Part shown: piece by piece, positions 58,915 to 64,000 of the stretch
How positions within the stretch are numbered: position 1 is the stretch's first letter
Layout of the letters: each line of letters begins with the position of its first letter
Source of the DNA: Solanum dulcamara
Taxonomy: Eukaryota > Streptophyta > Magnoliopsida > Solanales > Solanaceae
DNA: 64,000 bases
Reading direction: 5' to 3'
Assembly (NCBI RefSeq): GCF_947179165.1
Contig: NC_077245.1
Location: 46,959,286 to 47,023,285 of the forward strand
Notes under the pieces: model-generated
The model's input: only the letters and a program-made list of their open reading frames with translations
Told to the model about the DNA's origin: nothing
The model's database searches: none
Translations under genes and position numbers: made by a program

Positions 58915-59887
58915 ATGCCTCAAAGAATAGCACCTATGCAAAAAGGGGTCAATGCTAACGAGGACCAAGTTTCTCTGGTCCCTCAACACAATGGTGCCCT
59001 ACAAAACCAAGTGACCAATGCAGAGTTCTATACCGCTATTACCATGCTATCCCAAGTCGTGGCGAACTAAGAAGTTGTAGCTCCTCCTAATGCTCCTACT
59101 TTGTCTTATAGAGTGAGGGACTTTGCAAGGATGAACCCTCTTGAGTTCCATTGAATAAAAGTTGATAAGGATTCTCAAGAGTTCATTGATGAGGTTGTTA
59201 AGATAGTGAGTATTATGGGGTTACTTCAGAAGAGAAAGCGGAGTTGGCGGCTTAGTTGATCAAGTTTGGTATACTTAAAGGAAGTTGGAGAGGGTTGATA
59301 AAGGCATATTGGTTTTGAGGCATTTATGCTTGCATTCCTTGATTACTTTTTGCCTCTTCAACTAAAGGAAGACAAGGTGTTCGAGTTCATCAATCTTTGA
59401 CAAGGTAACTTAGGTATGAGGGATTATTCCCTTAAGTTCACTAAGATATCCAAGTATGCTCCTTCATTGGTTGCCGATCTACGTGCCTAGATGAGTCAAT
59501 TCATATTGGGGTGTCTGACATAGTTGACAAGGAATGTCGTACCGCCATGATTATTAAGGTTATGGACATATCTCAGCTTATGGTTTTGCTGAACAAATTG
59601 AGGGAGAGAAGCTCAAATAGAAGAGAATGAGGGATTCTAAAATGTACGGTATGAAGGTTAGTTCTCCAATGCTAGGACCGGTGGTTGAAATATCCATGCT
59701 CAATAAGGCCAAGGTTTGGGAAAGAAGTTTGATTAGGATAGGGTGCCATACCCTAAGGCTCAAGGAGGAAATGTAAATGATAGTAGCCCTTCATTTCCAA
59801 AATATGCAAAATATAGGAGGAATCATGGAGGGAGATATTTGATGGGAACACGTGCTTTCTATGGATGTGGCAAGATAAGCCACAAGC
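58915..59887 (+). pseudogene. gag: Element 8 gag, broken and cut by element 9
   Basis: The ATG at 58915 starts MPQRIAPMQKGVNANEDQ; the leader of about 215 nt matches that of element 2. The capsid part has NAEFYTAITMLSQVVAN (then a stop), FARMNPLEFH, EFIDEVVKIVSIMGL, AFLDYFLPLQLKEDKVFEFINL and a KFTKISKYAPSLVADLRA region to about 59490. The nucleocapsid part ends in RNHGGRYLMGT and AFYGCGKISHKL (first Cys of the knuckle replaced by Tyr). At 59887 the LTR of element 9 starts, so the last Cys and everything downstream are outside. Several stops and two frame changes are present. Confidence 0.82.
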
Positions 59888-62800
59888 TGTCATGACCTAG
59901 ACTAGGGATTAGCCATAACATGGCAATTGATAACCCGAAGGATCCCAACTAGGCCTCTTAGCATACATTGCATTCATAAGGTAAGATAAAATATATTAAA
60001 AACAAGGGGAAGAATAATCTTAAAGATGGAAGTCTAGAAATGAAAATGAAATCTCAAATCACATGTTCAAACGGACTATATCAACTCTTATTTGTAAACA
60101 CAACTCTATCATACTAACATAGGTGGGGGCATAGAACAAGCTAGTAGTTCCCCAGACAAGAAAGAAATGCCTAAAAATAGTAACATAGTCTAGAGATAGT
60201 AAGAAAAGAAATAAGCTCGATCGGTAGTCCCCGAAGCATGAGAACTTACCAAATCAAGTGAACGAGTCTTCTATCTAGCCATGAGAGTGTGTAGGGTGAT
60301 CGTCGATCCCTACATTATAACTTAATGTAGGCAAACAAAAGTATCTATTAGTACTTTGAATGTACTAAGTATGTGTGCAATGCAATTTAAGACATAAAAT
60401 CAATGACGTATGGTCAAGGCTAAAGCGCACAATCAGTAAACCATTTATACGTATTAATGAATCAAGAGTAAGGCTATTGTCATTTAAAATCATAATGAAA
60501 TCTTATGAACAGAACTTATGCAATGCATGGATAGTCACAAGTCATAATGAGGAATCATAAAAGAGCTTGCAAGTTCATAAGTAGTAGTAAGGATCTTAAA
60601 TTATATTGAGAGTCATAAACCATGCGTGAGAGAAAATACTTTAATTATGAGAGAAATATTATCCATAGTAAGAAATACCTTAAACATTGAAAAAGGGGAC
60701 TTGTACCTTTATGAGAGAGACGATAAACCGACATAAACTATGTGAGATATAACATGGACTCTCGATGTTACCCCTACACTATAACAAAGGGGGAGACTAC
60801 TTCCCAAGGTAGACTACATCATGCCTAAGTGGATCCACTATGCTATATTGGATCGTGTCTCAACTACTGGTGACCCTTGAAGGAATCGATCCTTTCCTAT
60901 GGGTGATCCTTTATCCTACGGTGGCAAGTAGTTATGGGAAATGAGATCTTACTACGGGTCTCTTGCCTCAACTACGGGAGAGAATACCTATCCCAATTTC
61001 CAATCAATTCTAGGTAAGCTCTCAATGGAATAGACAAACCATAAGACATAAAGTCAACATCATGTAAAGGGGCCAGATCTACTACCCGTCCAGTCATCAT
61101 ACGAACATAATCAAAGAATAGTTCCTTAACTTTATCTCATGTAATGTGAGCATAGACCTTTCATCATTAGATATCTTTATTCATCAAACATCTTTAGGGC
61201 CTTAACTCACACTATCATTAATTTTCTTGAATATTATAGAATCATCATTCATAAAACTTCTTTGCAAATAGCACCTTTAAACTCATTTATAGACCTTTTC
61301 AAACATTCATAATGCTTTCATTGAATATAACATGAAACTCAAGATCATAGATTATACTTGTAACTTAGGTGAAGCATGCATACATGATCAATTTGACTTG
61401 ACATCATAGAATTTGATAAAAAACATGCATGACCATATACTTTATATAAACCCACACCTATTTCATGAAGATGATATCAATTTAAAGAAACATTGAATGT
61501 CCCATAATTCATATCATAACCATAAAGATCAACGTAGGAAATTTATAGAAAACTCATTGAAATAATCATTTATAATCTTCAACAAACTTTTATAAGTCTC
61601 AAACATCATTTGTAAAAGCCTTCATTGAAAAAACCTTTGAAACTAATAATGATTCATGAAAATCACCATTGAAAATAGCATTATGCATGGGCATTTATAA
61701 TCCAACTTGAAATAATGTAATAAATGTAGAATCATATTTATAATGATCATTCATAATAATTAAAATAGAAATTAAAACAATCCAATGCAATTCATCAAAA
61801 CTAGGGTTAGAAACCAATGAAATGTAAGGAGATTTTTGAGAAAAAACTTGAGACTCCATGGGTGAAAGGATCCCATGGATCAATCCTCACATACCTCAAT
61901 TAATTTTAGACTTGAACTTGAAAAGGGGAACTTGATCTTGAAGAAACCCTAGAAAATTTATTTATGATGAAGAAGATCTTTGAGAGGGGTCTTGGGAGAG
62001 AAGACTTGTGATTTTTGAGAGTTAATAAGAGAATAAGAGCATAGAAATACTTAGTGTAGTCAATAGTTGAGAACCTAGTCCCAAAAATATCCACATACAT
62101 TAAGAAACTTATAGGAAGAAGACCAAGCAACCCCTCATAAAAACCGATTGATAGACCCTATGAATCACTCTTCACGAGTCGTCAAAAAGTTTGTGCGTTA
62201 TAGAGCCAATTCATCCTAGGAACACCTGAAAATGCTGAAAAATGAGCATCTAATCTTGTTTTGTAATTCATCTTTGCGAGTCGTAAACATTTCTACTATT
62301 CATAGCTTTTTCCTACATGTCGTAACTCAAGATAATAAAAGTTTTGAGCTGGCAGTCTATGGTAAAACTGTAATTAACATTTTACTCAAAAATCCAAATG
62401 AGGAAAACTTGGTGGCGTTGGAAAGAGGACTCAAATACCTTAAATGTACAGGTCTTGGGCCACTGAATTCTTTATATTGTAGGAGATATGATTGTGTAAA
62501 TATGGACCAAGTAAAATCTTTCAACAAAACTCAATCGGTAAGGAAACTTTCAACTCGACTTTGTAATAGAGGATTCTTGGAACCTTAAAACAATTCAAAT
62601 TTATTCCCAGACTGAAGAATTGACCTTGAAATCAATGCACAATTAAGAATCACCCAGTACAACCTTACGGATGGCCCTCTACGGATCGTCATTTCCTCCA
62701 TGGGTCATAAACAAAAATTGTAAACCAATGTGCATGAAACATTAACTGCTGGAAAGCACCCTTGGCTTCTACAACTAAATTTTATGCCTCTTCCACTATT

Positions 62801-63198
62801 CTATGAGTCGTACAAATGACTCATCATTTTCCCTCTTCAATTAGTAAAAAAATGAACTCAGGACCCAATCCTACGAGTCCATCTATAGCTTGTCAAACTT
62901 TCTATGACTCATCCTATTGAGTTGTTTCAAAAATACTGAGGTTTTATATTTTTCAGAAATCAGATATTAACCCTACGATTCCTTTCTACGAGTCTTTAAC
63001 TCTCTTATGGGTCATAACTCAACTCATAGACCTTTCTTACACTTCACCAAATTTATAGTCATCAGTGTCAATCCTACGACTCCATCCAACGATCCATAGA
63101 ATCCTCACCGAGTTATAAGTTGACTCATGGGAACTGACACAGTCCAAATTTTCCCCAAATCTCTCTCGTTTTGACTTTTCAAATTCTGTGGTCTTATA
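59888..63198 (-). mobile_element. Element 9 3' LTR, minus strand, 3311 bp
   Basis: The plus-strand low end TGTCATGACCTAGAC is the LTR end. The LTR start on the minus strand is TATAAGACCAC at 63198, followed at higher coordinate by a polypurine tract, so this is the 3' LTR of a minus-strand element. It is longer than the other chromoviral LTRs; the extra length is in U3, which has many CTACGACTC / GACTCGTAG motifs (about 62150-63130). The conserved block is at 60730-60770 in reverse, and a perfect inverted repeat is at 60348-60368. An open frame of 118 codons at 62232-62588 (plus) lies in U3 and is not supported as a gene. Confidence 0.82.
60348..60368. repeat. LTR inverted repeat TTAGTAC-N7-GTACTAA
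   Basis: TTAGTAC (60348-60354), loop TTTGAAT, GTACTAA (60362-60368); the reverse-strand counterpart of 15046-15066. Confidence 0.78.
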
Positions 63199-63554
63199 AA
63201 ATCTTCCCCTTGAGAACATTCATCCTCAAATGAGATTTAATTATCATAGAACAGACACGGAAAGAGGACTAACGACCTATCATGAATGCAATAACACATC
63301 AAAATACATAGAACAAGAGATTTTAATCTTTCATATAAAACATAGCTTAAAATCAACTTCATGCATCTGAAAGCATGAGAATAACAAAAGATCAAAAAAT
63401 TCATATGGATAGACATGAAAAGCTAACACTTCAACTAGCTCGAAAACTCAAACACTCGGGTTATCAAGTGAATCATGGGAAAAAAATACAAAACAAATCC
63501 TTACCAACCATTATCGTAACCAAAGGAAAATCATAACATACCTAATCAAGCATA
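63199..63554 (-). other. Element 9 polypurine tract and 3' untranslated region
   Basis: The minus strand has GTTCTCAAGGGGAAGATTT (63199-63217) next to the LTR, then about 340 bp of non-coding sequence similar to other chromoviral 3' leaders (CATTCATGATAGG-type stretch near 63270). It is interrupted at 63554 by another LTR before any pol is reached. Confidence 0.75.
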
Positions 63555-64000
63555 TATCAAAACCCAAGTCTAGGGCCTAGATGTGACACAATGAATAAGA
63601 CACCCGGAGGTATCTCACCCAAGCCTCTTAACATTCATTAAGGATTTCATTGGTAATAATAAAAAAATCAAGAGGAAACATAAGAGATATATGGACTAAG
63701 GGGCTTCACATTAATAAGAGTCAAAGACAACATAACATCCTTTACTATGTCCAATAGTACCTTCTACATTAAGATTTGGCGAGGGCTAAGACATGTCCCT
63801 AGCTCACCCTCAAGATTAAGTAAAAAATACCAAACTTAATTTAAATGTCTAAACATAAAATAAGCTAGATAAGATATGAGTGTCATTCCCGAAACATAGG
63901 AACTCACCAAAGTGGTAGCCTTCAATGCTTAACTTAGCTACGGGGAGGAGAGTTTGGAGCAATGTCGGTCCCTAAATGGTTATATCATGTAGGTAAAAGT
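63555..64000 (-). mobile_element. Type C LTR, minus strand, runs off the window
   Basis: TATCAAAACCCAAGTC (expected TGTCATGACCCAAGCC) starts a stretch that follows 41288-41710 in order, including the GGGCCTAGA-GTGACA box, a GGCTAAGACA-GTCCCTAGCTCACC piece and TATATCATGTAGG at the window end. Confidence 0.78.

Noticed and set aside
62232..62588. 118-codon open frame on the plus strand
   Set aside because: It lies in U3 of the element 9 LTR, has no domain I recognise, and the region reads as ordinary LTR sequence in the element's own orientation.
1..64000. Endogenous plant pararetrovirus (Caulimoviridae)
   Set aside because: No movement protein or coat-protein features; LTRs, tRNA-primed sites, integrases and 5-bp target duplications all point to LTR retrotransposons.
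1..64000. tRNA, rRNA or organelle-derived insertions
   Set aside because: Reading for tRNA arms, rRNA-like GC-rich blocks and plastid gene words gave nothing convincing; tRNA-like matches are only the primer sites.

Overview
The window looks like heterochromatic plant nuclear DNA, most probably from a Solanaceae species (tomato, potato, pepper or tobacco type). That rests on general resemblance of the LTR-retrotransposon proteins and LTR motifs to families common there; no search was run. I found no intact gene. Almost all of the 64 kb is nested, decayed LTR retrotransposons: Ty3/gypsy chromoviruses of Tekay/Del type, an Athila-like Ty3 fragment, a Tork/Tnt1-like Ty1/copia element and one long-LTR non-autonomous family. 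There is also a probable short Helitron and one small cysteine-rich coding remnant (20858-21112, minus) that may be the only host-gene debris.

Layout. 1-3463: Athila-like LTR, primer site and gag remnant, joined abruptly to the RNase H-integrase end of a chromovirus (3464-5560, element 1). Its 3' LTR (5857-6552 plus 15526-17092) is split by a complete chromovirus, element 2 (6553-15525, target duplication AAAGT). 17093-18753: reverse chromoviral LTR. 18754-21122: island with a copia 3' end, the Helitron candidate and the cysteine-rich remnant. 21123-30340: copia element 3, interrupted inside integrase by element 4 (22788-27194, target duplication CTAAC). 30341-30388: start of a second, tandem copia copy. 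30389-47477: a minus-strand array LTR-internal-LTR-internal-LTR (elements 5 and 6) sharing its middle LTR; both units lack reverse transcriptase and carry the same rearrangements. The outer LTR of element 6 is split by a type C LTR (41288-46725), itself split by a 3.1-kb solo type B LTR (42236-45376, target duplication CAAGA). 47478-48017: copia LTR fragment.

48018-64000: very decayed chromovirus element 7 (48475-53221), its LTR cut by a type C LTR (53222-about 55300); a decayed gag (55486-56450); element 8 (5' LTR, primer site and gag, 56456-59887), cut by minus-strand element 9 (LTR 59888-63198 and upstream leader); then another type C LTR from 63555 to the window end.

None of the polyproteins is open. 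The insertion order can be read from the nesting: element 1 before element 2; copia 3 before element 4 and before array 5/6; element 6 before LTR C before solo LTR B; element 8 before element 9. The most unusual features are the tandem LTR-sharing arrays, a short inverted repeat with a 7-nt loop shared by otherwise different LTR families, dyad-symmetric motif arrays in the U3 regions, and a 12-unit repeat expansion in the solo LTR. I see no convincing new biological system beyond these.
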